A stretch of DNA of 64,000 nucleotides from Macrobrachium rosenbergii (Eukaryota; Arthropoda; Malacostraca; Decapoda; Palaemonidae). A program made the translations under genes and the position numbers. The DNA is taken from positions 41,996,038-42,060,037 of the forward strand of contig NC_089741.1 of NCBI RefSeq assembly GCF_040412425.1, given 5' to 3'. This document shows, piece after piece, positions 1 to 31,869 of this stretch. The notes beneath the pieces were generated by a model. That model did no database searches and had not been told where the DNA came from. It was given only the letters and a program-made list of their open reading frames with translations. Positions within the stretch are counted from its first letter, which is position 1, and each line of letters starts with the position of its first letter.

Positions 1-442
1 GTGAATAATAATGATAATAATTATAATAATAATCATAATAATAATTTAATAATCTCACTCACAGGGATGAGTGGTCTAGGCACCGAGGGCGGGTGGAGGA
101 GATTACGTCACTAACCGCCAGGCAGCGCCAGGCTATGCTAGACACCATGCCATTCTTGCACGACTGATTTCTTCATTCATTATTCAGTCTTCGTCACATT
201 CGTCAGTACGGCGACGTTCATTTATTCCGGAAGTAAGTTCTGGAAGTTACTATTACTGGGTAATTCTTGTAATTTGTTCGTAGGATTTTTTTTTTATATA
301 TATACGTGGCTGTACATATACCGTTGCCAAATGCAGAGCATCGCCTAGTACTATGATCAAAATCTCTCTCTCTCTCTCTCTCTCACTACTAACAACAAAG
401 CATGTTGAAGAGGGAAGATAAAAGAAACAAGGGACGTATACC

Positions 443-448
443 TTTATT
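443..448 (-). promoter_or_regulatory. Candidate polyadenylation signal for the CNGB gene
   Basis: AATAAA on the minus strand, about 1.3 kb downstream of the CNGB stop. It is the first canonical hexamer I noticed in that direction. A weak call on position alone. Confidence 0.25.
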
Positions 449-1009
449 TTACAATTACATCACTCCAGGTAAAATTCTCTAGGATATATATAGTTCATCT
501 AAAAAAAATGACGTAGTGTAATCTATTAATACCTCATGCAAGAATACATCTTTACGAAAATAATTTTCTATGTAGATATATATATATATTTCTTGATATA
601 GTTTATATTTTACAATAATATATATAAAGAGTTTTGGAAAGTTTATCCATGACCTTTTAGTACTAGAGAGAGTCTTCAACCGGCAGCTACTTAATTCTCT
701 TCAGGAGAGGGAGCTGAGCTACCATATAATATCAGACAGAACAAAAAGGCTAAAAGGAATCAAGGTTACGAGACACTTTACAGGAAGAGATTACGAATAG
801 GAGGGACAGAAACAGCGGGAATTTGCGTTTCGAATTACTGTACTGATGAAAAGTAACATGGTAGGTATATTAGCGTCAATAAACACTGAACAGCATTATC
901 ATTACGAACCGGATATCCAAATCAGTTGGTGATTTCGTCAAGGCAAATGTGTCTCGTTGCATAAAGACGTGTTACTCACAGTTCTCGACAAATTCCTGTA
1001 TTAGTCAAG

Positions 1010-1215
1010 GCAAATCTGTGTCATAACTAAGAGTCTTCACTTGAAACTCATTACTAAGGAACATTACTTGAAAGTCTGTCATTACTTGAGGCTGTCACTG
1101 CTAAGAATCAGTACCTTACCTGAAACTCGTGTCTTTACTTAGAATCATTACTTGAAACTTGTCATTACTAAGTATTACTAAGTATTACTAGTTGAAATTG
1201 TGTCATTACTCAAAA
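1010..1215. repeat. Degenerate minisatellite downstream of CNGB
   Basis: Loose repeats of CATTACTTGAAACTTGT and variants with CTAAGAATCA, in the presumed CNGB 3' UTR or flank. Copies are diverged and unit length varies. Confidence 0.5.
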
Positions 1216-1734
1216 ACATTCCTCTGAAAATTTTGATTAAGCAATTTTTCTGTATTTGCTGCTGAAAATACAATAACTGAAATATAATGATTTTATAGAT
1301 GCATTGTAAAGGACAGCACAATAATGTAAAGAGGTCTTATAGAAATGCATTCATTCTAGAGATGTGCAAGTGTAAATATATGTAAATACACAAGCGAGCA
1401 ACTCTCGGAAAAACTGAGTGTTCTTGATAATATTGTCCCCAAGATAAAAGTTAACGTATTTCATAAAGATTTCATTATGCTCAATATTATGCTATAAAAT
1501 GAAAAGTGATTAATGTTTGTTTGTCGAATTAGTATTCATCTCTTCACTTTCAAGTCAGGCTAAACCCGTTCTACTTAGGCCTATGTTGTCAGTACACTCC
1601 CAGGAAACATTAGCTCAAACACTAACGTGAAAGCTGTTAAGCGATAAACCATCACATCCGAACGCCAAAACGAATAAATGAATAAATAAATAAACAATAG
1701 AGTTTAAAGTCTATTTTGATATTCGAGAAGAAGC

Positions 1735-21599
<19,865 letters not shown>

Positions 21600-21768
21600 C
21601 TATGGACGACGTGGGTAAACAATAAGTCAGTCTTTGGTCAACAGATCGGAGGATTAATGGAGGGGATGTAAATATATTGGGATATATTGCGTATTAGATA
21701 TATTTCTGGTGGACAGGTTAAATTTCTGTATATAATCAAGGATTACTGGATTTGAAGCAAATGTATCT

Positions 21769-21777
21769 ATCTATCTA

Positions 21778-21858
<81 letters not shown>
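21769..21858. repeat. (ATCT)n(TA)n(TG)n microsatellite
   Basis: A compound run upstream of the CNGB start codon in transcript sense, followed by AT-rich sequence with ATATGTATAC-type palindromes to 22.09 kb. Confidence 0.9.
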
Positions 21859-21860
<2 letters not shown>

Positions 21861-22576
21861 CAAACAGAATTATTATATTTAAAAATATTCCTTGTAGGCG
21901 GTAAAAAAAATTGGGGAAATAAAAAAAATATCAGTTTACAAATATACTTTAATTTTTTTAATAAAAATTAATTCTGTTTCAGAACATTTTTTCTGAAATT
22001 ATGTATATATGTATATAAATATATGTATACATATACACATACATATATGTATACGTATACATATACATATATGTGTGTGTGAGCATTTCGGGTAATTTCA
22101 CTAACATTTTTTGTAATAGATCAGTACACTATTAACACTGAAGCAAACAAAATTATTATTATATAAACAAATTCTTGATAAAAAGGCAAAAAATTTCGAA
22201 TTAATGAACGGGTAAATATATTTGTACCAAACAGAATTATTATATTTAAACATATATATTTTCATAAAAAAATCGTTTTATAAATACACATTCATTTTTT
22301 AATAAGAATTAATTATGTTTTAGAAAAGTGGTTAAATTGTTATCAAAATCCATAGAAAAACCAAAACTTGATAGACACGAGCCTTTAATACATAAATTTA
22401 CACAAATCTACATACTACTTATTGGTATAAGATATGAAATTATATATATACATATAAATACACATATACATATATACATTATACATATATATGCTGTATA
22501 TATATACATATATAAAACATCGTAGAAAAAATATGAAAGCACTTATATATACACAGTAATAAAAACAAGCGACATA

Positions 22577-22585
22577 ATAATAATA

Positions 22586-22661
<76 letters not shown>

Positions 22662-22801
22662 CTCAATGAAACTTATCAAGTACAAGACATTCATGAAGAA
22701 TTCCTGTACATGAATTAACCCAAATAATAATAATAATAAGCTCAATGAAACTTATCAAGTACAAGACATTCATGAAGAATTCCTGTACATGAATTAACCC
22801 A
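22577..22801. repeat. (AAT)n run with a 79-bp direct duplication
   Basis: (AAT)n at 22577-22660 is followed by CTCAATGAAACTTATCAAGT...TGAATTAACCCAA at 22662 and again at 22741, almost identical, separated by a short AAT run. A recent replication slippage event. Confidence 0.9.
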
Positions 22802-22967
22802 AGTAATAAATAAACATAGTCTCTCAGTCAATGACGTCATACAATATCACCACGGGGAATTTCATAGGTTTCAGAAAACTGTGTATTTATGGGTACAGGA
22901 ATCTCCTGTGTTCCGCTGTGCAGCAGTATGCAGCTGCTAGGTTTTGTAAACATGTCCGGAGAACAAT

Positions 22968-22970
<3 letters not shown>

Positions 22971-23040
<70 letters not shown>

Positions 23041-23084
23041 TGTTATTTCTTATAACAGAGTAATTGTTTTTTCATTGAATTTTA

Positions 23085-23118
<34 letters not shown>

Positions 23119-23119
23119 C

Positions 23120-23162
<43 letters not shown>
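22971..23162. repeat. (GA)n, then (GAT)n(ATT)n microsatellites
   Basis: A GA run at 22971-23038, then GAT and ATT runs at 23086-23162. Confidence 0.9.
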
Positions 23163-23244
23163 CGCTGCAAAACAATAAAGGAATGTTCTAAAATAGTTTC
23201 AGAATTATAAATTTCGTTTACAGTAAAAATAAACAGAGCTGGAC

Positions 23245-23248
<4 letters not shown>

Positions 23249-23327
<79 letters not shown>

Positions 23328-23378
23328 CGTATATATATGTATATATACACATACACACATATATAATATATACAGTAT

Positions 23379-23469
<91 letters not shown>
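23249..23469. repeat. Two long (TA)n tracts with (CA)n
   Basis: TA runs at 23249-23326 and 23396-23469 flank a CA/TA mixed spacer containing TATACACATACACACATA. Strong potential for cruciform or assembly slippage. Confidence 0.9.
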
Positions 23470-23472
<3 letters not shown>

Positions 23473-24365
23473 TATATCATATGAAAAACAGGAAAACTCA
23501 GAAAACTCAGCAGGAATAATAATCACTCTCTCGTTTCAAAACTGAAAAACAGAAACGGCGGGAGGAGAAATATTGGAACGATTTCCATCCTTTCGACAAA
23601 TACTGGAAGAGGCTTTAACTCCTTGAGGTAAAACGACTCGGACGGAAAAAAAAAGGCTTTTATCAACACTTCTCTTCTGTTAGTTCTTAAATCAATCAAC
23701 ACAGAAATATGGTCTAAAAAAGTTTATTGAATTAAATGTTAATGCACCTGGGACTAAGCAAAGAATTATGTACTTAGAAATTAGTCAAATACTGTGGGAT
23801 GCAACCGCGGTATAGAGAGGTATGGGCCTAGCAACCTCATTCCATCATGACTTCAAAATGCTACATTTCCATAGGGAAAATCACAACCCAAATAGATAAG
23901 TATGATAAAATACAGGTTACAATAACAAGTGGAGTCGAAAAAAATATGTGTACACCCCAATTACGGCTGAAAAATCGAAGCATAATTAATATAGTACTAC
24001 AGAGCTGTGTGATGATTTGTCTCAAAAGCCGAAAGGTTTGTTGTCACGTGAGCCGAATGGTTTGCCAGAGTCAACACGCAAAAATAAATGGCAGGCAACG
24101 TGCTTGTATAAATTCCCTTTAATCTTCCAATCACACAAGCAAAACAGTTTATCCTGGGACCAAACATAAAGATGCCACAAAATGTGTTTGTGTGAACTGT
24201 CTTTCTTCTTACGAATAGCTGGAGCAGACTTGGTTACGCCTGTACGATAAATATTCCGGCAGCATCTGTTTTTTGTCAACTATCTTAACTGTTACGAGTC
24301 TCGTTTAGGCCTTAACAATCAACGTTCTTAGAGCATCTGCTTTCTTAGTTTTCTGTAAAAAAAAA

Positions 24366-24738
24366 AAACTACTGTGCCGGCTTTGTCTGTCCGTCCGCAC
24401 TTTTTCTGTCCGCTCTCAGATCTTAAAAACTACTGAGGCTAGGGGACTACAAATTGGTATGTTGATCATCCACCCTCCAGTCATCAAACATAACAAATTG
24501 CAGCCCTCTAGCCTCAATAGTTTTTATTTCATTTGAGGTTAAAGATAGCCATAACCGTGCTTCTAGCAACGATATAGGCCAGGCCACCAACGGGTCGTGG
24601 TTCAAGTTTCATGGGTCGCGGCTCATACAGCATTAAACCGAGACCACCGAAAGATAGATATATTTTCCGTGGCCTTGATCATACACTGTACAGAAAACTC
24701 GATTTCACCGAAGAAACTTGGCGCATATTTTATTTGTT
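24366..24738 (-). mobile_element. Dispersed repeat with terminal hairpin, copy 2
   Basis: Reverse-orientation relative of the 5336-5722 copy: GCCGGCTTTGTCTGTCCGTC at the left, CAGCCCTCTAGCCTCAATAG in the middle and ACCGAGACCACCGAAAGATA to the right. The hairpin end (TTCACCGAAGAAACTTGGCG) is eroded, so this copy looks older. Confidence 0.7.
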
Positions 24739-25612
24739 TTTGAACTATCTTAATTCTTACGAGTCACACGAGAATATTCGTGTAGGCGTATACAACAAAA
24801 ATTCCTACGGCATCTTTTTTTTTTTTTGTCAACTATCTTAACTCTTACGAATCCCACGAGAAGACTCGTCTTATAAGCCTATACAATTCTCAACTCTGGA
24901 TATAGACCGTTTGAACTATGGCCCAACTTCGACTTGTCTTTCACAGGTGGGACAAGCCTCGGGAGAATAGTTTGACTATCAGACCGAGACAGGCATTAAA
25001 GGCTATTTGTTAATCTGATTTGGAGACCTGGGACATGTTCTGAGAGGTCCGACTGATGGCAGAGACTAATTAGCCTATCATGGAGAACTGTCGTTCTTCG
25101 TAATATCTAAGGCTATAAAATATACACTATAAAAGAGAAATAACCAAGGGAAATAAGAAGGATCAATATCAATGTAAATTTAACATGACACACAACAAAT
25201 AAACTCTGAAAAGAGACCGCGTCATCCTTCTAAAAAAAAAACAAGAATTTACATAAAGTGTGGCGTTCTGAAGTTCTAACGATTTAACTACACGACTGCC
25301 ACAGTTTTGAAAAGCATAAAGAAAACTTGCAGTAAACAGTGTGCTTTGAACGTCACAGAGTAAAATACAAGACTTACAAAAACTAAACTTTATATCTACT
25401 ACTACATGGTAAATGGTACCGTACAGTCACGGAAGATACAGTATGTATACAAAAGACGATCATATCATGGAACATCAGACACTTCTTGCACAAGGAGCTA
25501 ATCGAACGAAAGGTGCCACAGAATAATACCAAGATCAGGTGCAAGTTCTTGTCCGGCAAAGTAAGTTGCAAGTCGGCAACCGAAGACTAGGCAGGGGAGC
25601 AATATTGAAAGC

Positions 25613-25615
<3 letters not shown>

Positions 25616-25655
<40 letters not shown>
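25616..25655. repeat. (GA)n microsatellite
   Basis: Pure GA run in non-coding sequence. Confidence 0.9.
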
Positions 25656-25657
<2 letters not shown>

Positions 25658-26009
25658 CCTCAAAACAGACAGTTTCCAGTGATCTTAGACGACACTTTCA
25701 GCGCTAGTTTCGTTTTTATTTTTTGCAGTTGAAAACGAGACACACGAAATGTTTCCCAAAAGTGAATTTACAAGCAAGAACGACACCCAGAAATTCATTG
25801 GTTTGTATGTAATTGAGGAAACACTGCCAATGATAAGACCACCACCTTGAAAAAATTGAATCAATAATGGTCAGAAATGGTCCGCCATGTCCTGTCTAAG
25901 TCTGAAAAGAGCAGCCTCATGACCATTCATAAAAAACTTCATGACCAGAATTTAGGGATTTCTGTATGTCACTGGAATTCAGAGAAGAGCATCGGAAGCA
26001 CAAAGGTGA

Positions 26010-26011
26010 TA

Positions 26012-26067
<56 letters not shown>
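26010..26067. repeat. (AAT)n microsatellite
   Basis: Pure AAT run. A poly-Asn open frame over it is an artefact. A short (CA)n(TA)n lies at 26345-26382. Confidence 0.9.
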
Positions 26068-26069
<2 letters not shown>

Positions 26070-26345
26070 GCGTTGGTTACCATATGTTGTAATGTCAATA
26101 ACAATATTAGCTACCAACTCCAGCAAGGAAGGCCACATGTTACACAATAGAAAACGAGACACATAGTACTACAAAAAAAAAGTGTTAATTTAAACATTCA
26201 GTGCATACTACAAAAAAGTACAGGGAATTATAAAGAGTAAGAATAATGAAAATTACTCCCTTCTCTGTCGTTCTAAGCTCGCTTAGATATAGGCCTATTT
26301 TATCCTGCCGATAATCTCCTACGTAACATTTTAATTTCTCCACAT

Positions 26346-26381
<36 letters not shown>

Positions 26382-26749
26382 GCTGTATGGAGCACAGTGG
26401 AAGCTGTTGTTATCTCTGTACACATCACCTTTAACAAGGGGAAGAAAGGCATAAAATATTAAAGGAGATTGCTCGTATAGAGCGGTATGAATAGCTAAAC
26501 TACCAAGTGTCTGAGTGAGAAGAGAAGTTGGGTTATTGACTGACCAATTGACTTAGTATCAAAATATGGCGTCACATTATGGCCAACGAAGTGGAAATAC
26601 GTATTAAAATTCATCAAAGTGATAATGTTACTTGATAAATACATTTATCACAAAGTAAAAAATGAATTTAAAGTCAATAACTGCTTAGGGAAAACTATAC
26701 TTTATTACGAAGTAAAACCGGGTTTCAAATACACATTACCTAATTAACC

Positions 26750-27305
26750 AACCCTAGACCAACCTCCTTAGCCCAAGGTCTAGACCAACCTCCTTAGGCT
26801 AAGGTCTAGACCAACCTCCTTAGGCCAAGGTCTAGACCAACCCCCTTAGCCTAAGGTCTAGATCAACCTCTTTAGCCTAAGGTTTAGACCAACCTCCATA
26901 GCCCAAGGTCTAGACCAACCCCCTTAGCCTAAGGTCTAGACCAACCTCCTTAGGCCAAGGTCTAGACCAACCCCCTTAGCCTAAGGTCTAGACCAACCTC
27001 TTTAGCCTAAGGTTTAGACCAACCTCCATAGCCCAAGGTCTAGACCAACCCCCTTAGCCTAAGGTCTAGACCAACCTCCTTAGCGTAAGGTCTGGACCAA
27101 CCTCATTATACCACGGTCTAGACCAACCTCTTTAGCCTAAGGTCTAGACCAACCTCCTTAGCCCAAGGTCTAGACCAACCCCCTTAACCTAAGGTCTAGA
27201 CCAACCTCCTTTTAGCCTAAGGTCTGGAACAACCTCCTTAGCCCAAGGTCTACTGTAGACCAACCCTCTCAGCCTAAGGTCTAGTAGACCTTGCCTTAGC
27301 CTAAC
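26750..27305. repeat. Minisatellite, about 25-bp palindromic unit, about 22 copies
   Basis: Unit CCTTAGCCTAAGGTCTAGAC followed by CAACCT. CCTTAG-C-CTAAGG and GGTCTAGACC are both self-complementary, so each unit can fold back. Variants recur in the same order about 125 bp apart (for example near 26860 and 26985), showing higher-order repeat structure of five units. Confidence 0.92.
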
Positions 27306-27796
27306 CAAACCATTTAACCAAAGCGTCGAGTAAATTAAGAGGGAGGAAACTCTTCTCTTCCTCCACCATGAGACAATCAACAGGTTGATTAAATTATTCT
27401 TCGATCGATAGCGGCGATTAACTTAATTGGCGCCACGTTCCAGACGAAAGACTCTTGCATGACTCCAAGACATTGGTCAGGTACAGGGTGTCCCAAAAGG
27501 CTTCATTGAAATGAGCTTTCTTCACACTCAAACGACTTTCGCACTCGGTCTATACCAAAGGTAATTGCTTTCAACTGCCAATTTTTATAACAAAATTGTC
27601 TTTGCTTTCTTGTATATTTTATGATGATTCCGTCAAATTGATCAATATTTTGTACACTGTGACGAACATATTTTGGCTATAGCTTGGGATGATACAAATT
27701 TTTTTCTTGTTGGATAACGATTTATTGAATGATTGATATGTATATTGTAGAATGGCGCCAAGAACAGCGGAGGTCACTGACAGCGAAGTATAAAAG

Positions 27797-27875
27797 TATC
27801 AATCAATCAATCAGTCATTTCCTGTGGCACCCACGGGGAATAATAGGGCCTCGATGAACTCTCGCCACCACACGA
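27797..27875 (-). mobile_element. 3' end of a LINE, truncated copy
   Basis: On the minus strand it reads GAGAGTTCATCGAGGCCCT...GGTGCCACAGGAAATGA then (TGAT)n. The same ending closes the LINE remnant at 41.1-42.0 kb. The short TGAT tail is typical of RTE-type elements. Confidence 0.65.
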
Positions 27876-27934
27876 AAAAAAAAAGCAAACAAGTAAAAAT
27901 AAATAAATAAATACTTAAATCATTATATATACAC

Positions 27935-27939
<5 letters not shown>

Positions 27940-28002
<63 letters not shown>
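27940..28002. repeat. (TA)n microsatellite
   Basis: Pure TA run, about 170 bp downstream in transcript sense of the candidate exon at 28170. Confidence 0.95.
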
Positions 28003-28005
<3 letters not shown>

Positions 28006-28169
28006 ACCTTGAATGAAAGTTCATCACAAATCGACATCCATCCAAACTTCACACACATTAAAATCACACCACAACACAAACTCTGTTAAAAAGTTAGACT
28101 ATAAAAGAGCAAATATATATTATATAAACATATATATATTCCTGATATCCACAAAAAATAAATTCTTAC

Positions 28170-28211
28170 TCTTTCAAGTTTCTTCTGCGTCTCGTATCCG
28201 AAGCACTCCAT
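28170..28211 (-). CDS. Candidate alternative first coding exon (14 codons)
   Basis: Reads MECFGYETQKKLER and ends at a good donor, GAAAGA|GTAAGA, in phase 0. An acceptor-like TAGCCACACAG lies one base before the ATG. CNGB coding exon 1 could accept it in phase 0, because an AG directly precedes its ATG. A 14-codon match with a donor can arise by chance, so this is only a candidate N-terminus or leader exon. Confidence 0.3.
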
Positions 28212-28404
28212 TCTGTGTGGCTAAATACGGAGCTTAAAAAAGAGAGTCCTTCGCATAGGCCTAATGAAGGATTTTCTCTTGGCTATTTTTTAGACCTATA
28301 TTCCCCGGGAGTTAACGACGCCTTCATATTCCAAGTTCCATTTCGTCGATAAGCTTTAAAAAAATGCAAGACCACGTAGGAAACGGAGCGTGGTTATGGT
28401 CGAA

Positions 28405-28860
28405 TTGGTATCCTATAGAAGTATCCTACAGTGGAATAGGTCTATAGGTATCCTATACGAGTATCCTTTGGTGGATAGGTCTATAGGTATCCTATAAAGT
28501 ATCCTATGGTGAATAGGTCTATAGGTATCCTATAGGAGTATCCTATGGTAGATAGGTCTATGGGTATCCTATATGAATACCCCTTGGTAGGATAGGTCTA
28601 GAGGTACCCTATAGGAGTATCCTCAGGTAGATAGGTCTATAGGTATCCTATAGAAATATCCTATGGTTGAATAGGTCTATAGGTATCCTATAAGAGTATC
28701 CTTCGGTAGGATAGGTCTAAAGGTATACCCTTTGTTAGGATAGGTCTATAGGTATCCAATAGATGTATCCTTTGGTAGGACAGGTCTATACAGGTATCCT
28801 ATAGGAGTATCCTTCGGTAGATGGGTCAACAGGTATCCTACAGGAGTATCCTAGTCCAAC
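28405..28860. repeat. Minisatellite, about 38-bp unit, about 12 copies
   Basis: Unit GGTCTATAGGTATCCTATAG + GAGTATCCTTTGGTAGGATA. It contains CCTATAGG and GGATA/TATCC inverted pairs, so it is self-complementary like the array at 26.75 kb. Confidence 0.9.
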
Positions 28861-28931
28861 GGGGGAAAACGCCTAACTAAAAAGGAAATCCTAGGCGACG
28901 GTTTGTTTTGGATTTGGGATGCTGCGTTGCT

Positions 28932-28937
<6 letters not shown>

Positions 28938-28979
<42 letters not shown>

Positions 28980-28994
28980 GGGATCTATCTAGCT

Positions 28995-29037
<43 letters not shown>
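28938..29037. repeat. Two (CT)n microsatellites
   Basis: CT runs at 28938-28977 and 28999-29037 separated by GGTGGGATCTATCTAGCTAT, then CT-rich sequence to about 29160. Confidence 0.9.
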
Positions 29038-29038
<1 letters not shown>

Positions 29039-29159
29039 GGAAGATGAGCCTTGACTTCATCTCCCCTCACTCTGAACCTTCCTCCCCTCTCGCTCCACCT
29101 CTCTCTCTCATCTCTCATGGCTGCTGCTGCCTATAGATACCTTCTCACCTTTAATCAGG

Positions 29160-30400
29160 GACTCTCCTCCTCCTCATGAGTCAAGTCTTGTCGCCGCACG
29201 ACAGCAAACAAAAACAAAAACAAATAAAAAAACAAAAATATATTTTTTCCCTTCGGTGATGGCGGAATACGGCCTTTCCAACCCCCACCCACTACTTACT
29301 GGGAGAGACATTCAAGAAATGCAGGACCCCGCAGATGGCAAGATGCCGTGATGCCATAAAGGGAAGGTGGGGAAACAGGGGAAAAACATTTATCGCAGGG
29401 GGATAAATGTTCCTTCACGACGATAATTTAGTTAATATATTAATATGAGAACGATACTTCATCTGGTGTATCCTACACGCGATTTAATTTGGTTCAAATC
29501 GATTTCAATGATTTTCGATGATGCGTTGGGAACACTCGGTCTCTCGGTCGCTTTCCGAGCGCCAGTTCCAGGTTGGACAAGGTCAGAGAAAACCAATCGC
29601 AATCGAGCAAGATTAAATGCCGCGTTCTGATTGGCTGCTCAGTCCATCAAGTCCACATCTCGAAGCGTTTCGCGATACAAACAGTTGCCACTGAAGCCTT
29701 GCTTGCAAAGATAGAACAAAGAGTAAGTAACAAAGTACTCTGTGGTTGTAAATAAGTCTTTTTGGGACGTAGACGCACAAAAGACTTTGCATACAAACAA
29801 AAGAAGGCTGAGAATTGGTCTTAACGTAGGCTGATGCCCTCAGAGGAAAAAAAAAAAAAAAAAGAAGAGAGAAGAGGCACTACAATGAACCAGTCTGCTA
29901 TATCGATCATTCTTTCGAAGGAGGAGCCAAAAGCTATTTGCTAAAATTAATTCTTTTTTAAAAACTTTCTAAAGCCACGAGATGACTTGCTTTCAAAATA
30001 GGAGCAAGAGCCCGTGCTGGCACAAGGCCCAATGTCTAAAAACAATAAATATAAATATATTTACAGGTATCAGCACGTTTTCAAAAAAAAAAAAACAGTG
30101 ATTTATATCTATCTTTCACAAATTGTAATATTAACATGATTATAATTTATATCCTAACAGTACACATTTATATTGTCGTTGGTTACATAATTATCGTAAT
30201 AACTATAATTATTCTCCCGACTTTAACCCCAAAAAGCTTCGCAAATACAATACATTGAAGAACTCCGAAACTGACAGCACAATAGGACTATGGCATAAGA
30301 TCGAAAGTCCCAAAGCGCCACCTGTATTACTAAAGCCAGCCCCACCCCAAACATATTTTCTCAAATATACCAAAACTTGGGTAAATTTTCCTATGACTGA
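29160..30400. other. Non-coding stretch with no recognised feature
   Basis: No gene, RNA or repeat family recognised on either strand. It contains short poly-A runs (29848-29865, 30083-30096). Intron or intergenic. Confidence 0.5.
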
Positions 30401-30402
<2 letters not shown>

Positions 30403-30459
<57 letters not shown>

Positions 30460-30571
30460 TGAACAAAGGACCACGAATTTACCGAACATTGTTGAAATGA
30501 GGTTCTCTCCTCTCTCTCTCTCTCCTATGTCTAAAAGCCAGCGTCAGTGCGGAAGACAAAATCGTTGAAAT

Positions 30572-30616
<45 letters not shown>
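30403..30616. repeat. (ATT)n and (GA)n microsatellites
   Basis: ATT run at 30403-30458 and GA run at 30575-30616. Another GA run lies at 31280-31312. Confidence 0.9.
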
Positions 30617-30621
<5 letters not shown>

Positions 30622-30951
30622 ATACAAGGCAAATGTTTGAACAACGCAAGAAATACCTATTTTGAGAACATAACGACAGAACCACTTACTGTTACGAATT
30701 TCCGCAGTTATGATGAGCAATCACGCCGTTCAGAAAAAAGCATGGTATAGGCTAAATCAGAACTTCTGCGTGCTTTTTCTTATATAACTAAGTGGACTTC
30801 AGCCTCACATGGTGGCTACATAAATCGACTTCATGAAATTTAGGCTGTCAACCCAAGCAATGAGCCACTTTCGGCCAACCAGCTCTCAGTACAGAGAAAA
30901 GAGGAAGTTGGAGTGGCTGGACAGCAAGACAGGCATCCAGTAAATGGAGAT

Positions 30952-31275
30952 GAAGTATTTACAAAGGATCTAAAGGTGGAACTGGGAAAAAATAACTATT
31001 TCACGGTGTTCCATAACTCAAGAATAACCTAACCTTTAACTGGCACATAACATTTAGGCCAAAGGCCAAGTGCTGTGGAACTCATGAGGTCATTCAGCGT
31101 CGAAAATCATGTCGAAACAATTGTCAGGAGAAGGTGGAAAGTAAGATGAAAGAAATATGAACGGAGGTACAATAAGAGAAATGAAAGGGGTTACAGCTAG
31201 GGACCGAAGGGACGCTGCAAAGCTACTTTAGTAATGCCTACAGTATGAAGTATAGTATAAAGTATCTAAAGGTGG

Positions 31276-31317
<42 letters not shown>

Positions 31318-31432
31318 GTTACACTATAAAATGGCTTAGCACTAATGGTACTATTTCTGCAAAAAAATATAACTATTTTACGGCAATCCATAACATCACG
31401 AATAACCTTCCTTTAACTGCAATAAACATTTT
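30952..31432. repeat. Direct duplication flanking a SINE-like copy
   Basis: ATCTAAAGGTGGAACTG..AATAACTATTT..CGAATAACC..TTTAACTG occurs at 30966-31050 and again at 31250-31432. The SINE-like copy at 31048-31247 lies exactly between. The second copy also holds a (GA)n run and about 60 extra bases. Confidence 0.7.
31048..31247 (+). mobile_element. SINE-like decapod repeat, copy 2
   Basis: Contains TTTAGGCCAAAGGCCAAGTG, ATGAGGTCATTCAGCG, AATGAAAGGGGTTACAGCTA, GAAGGGACGCTGCAAAG and TAATGCCTACAGTATG. An internal deletion makes it shorter than copy 3. Confidence 0.8.
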
Positions 31433-31567
31433 AAGTATTTCTGTAATGCATATATAAAACTACCTATAGAATTACAAATGCTTCAACAAATACTTCAATA
31501 TTACCGAATATCGGTAGACTCCGTAATTCGTAATTACCACGAGCGGTAATCGAACTGACTGAACTGA

Positions 31568-31868
31568 ATATAGAATTTAGGCCAAAGGTCAAGCACTGGG
31601 ACCTATGAGGTCATTCAGCGCTGAAACGAAAACAGACAGTAAAAGGTATGAAGGCGTAACAGGAGGAAAACCTCAAAGCAGTTGCACAATAAATCAACTG
31701 TTAGGAGCGGGCGGAAAGTAAGATGGAAGAAAGAGAACACGAAAGGAGGTACAGTAAAAGGAATGAAAGGGGTTGCAGCTGTAGGGCCGAAGGCACGCTG
31801 CAAAGAACCTCAAGTAATGCCTACAGTGCACCGCACGAGATGTACTGACGGCGCTACCCCCCTACGGG
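31568..31868 (+). mobile_element. SINE-like decapod repeat, copy 3 (fullest)
   Basis: Runs from TTTAGGCCAAAGGTCAAGCA (GGGACCTATGAGGTC follows) to TAATGCCTACAGTGCACCGC and a GACGGCGCTACCCCCC end. About 300 bp, non-coding. No clear tRNA promoter boxes or A-tail seen, so SINE-like is a description rather than a class assignment. Confidence 0.8.
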
Positions 31869-31869
31869 G

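Noticed and set aside
29041..29070. Minus-strand ATG followed by MKSRLIF and a GTGAGA donor
   Set aside because: Too short and inside a CT-rich low-complexity region; chance is likely.
31568..31868. tRNA-derived SINE promoter boxes in the dispersed repeat
   Set aside because: I could not find convincing A and B boxes, so the family is called only SINE-like.
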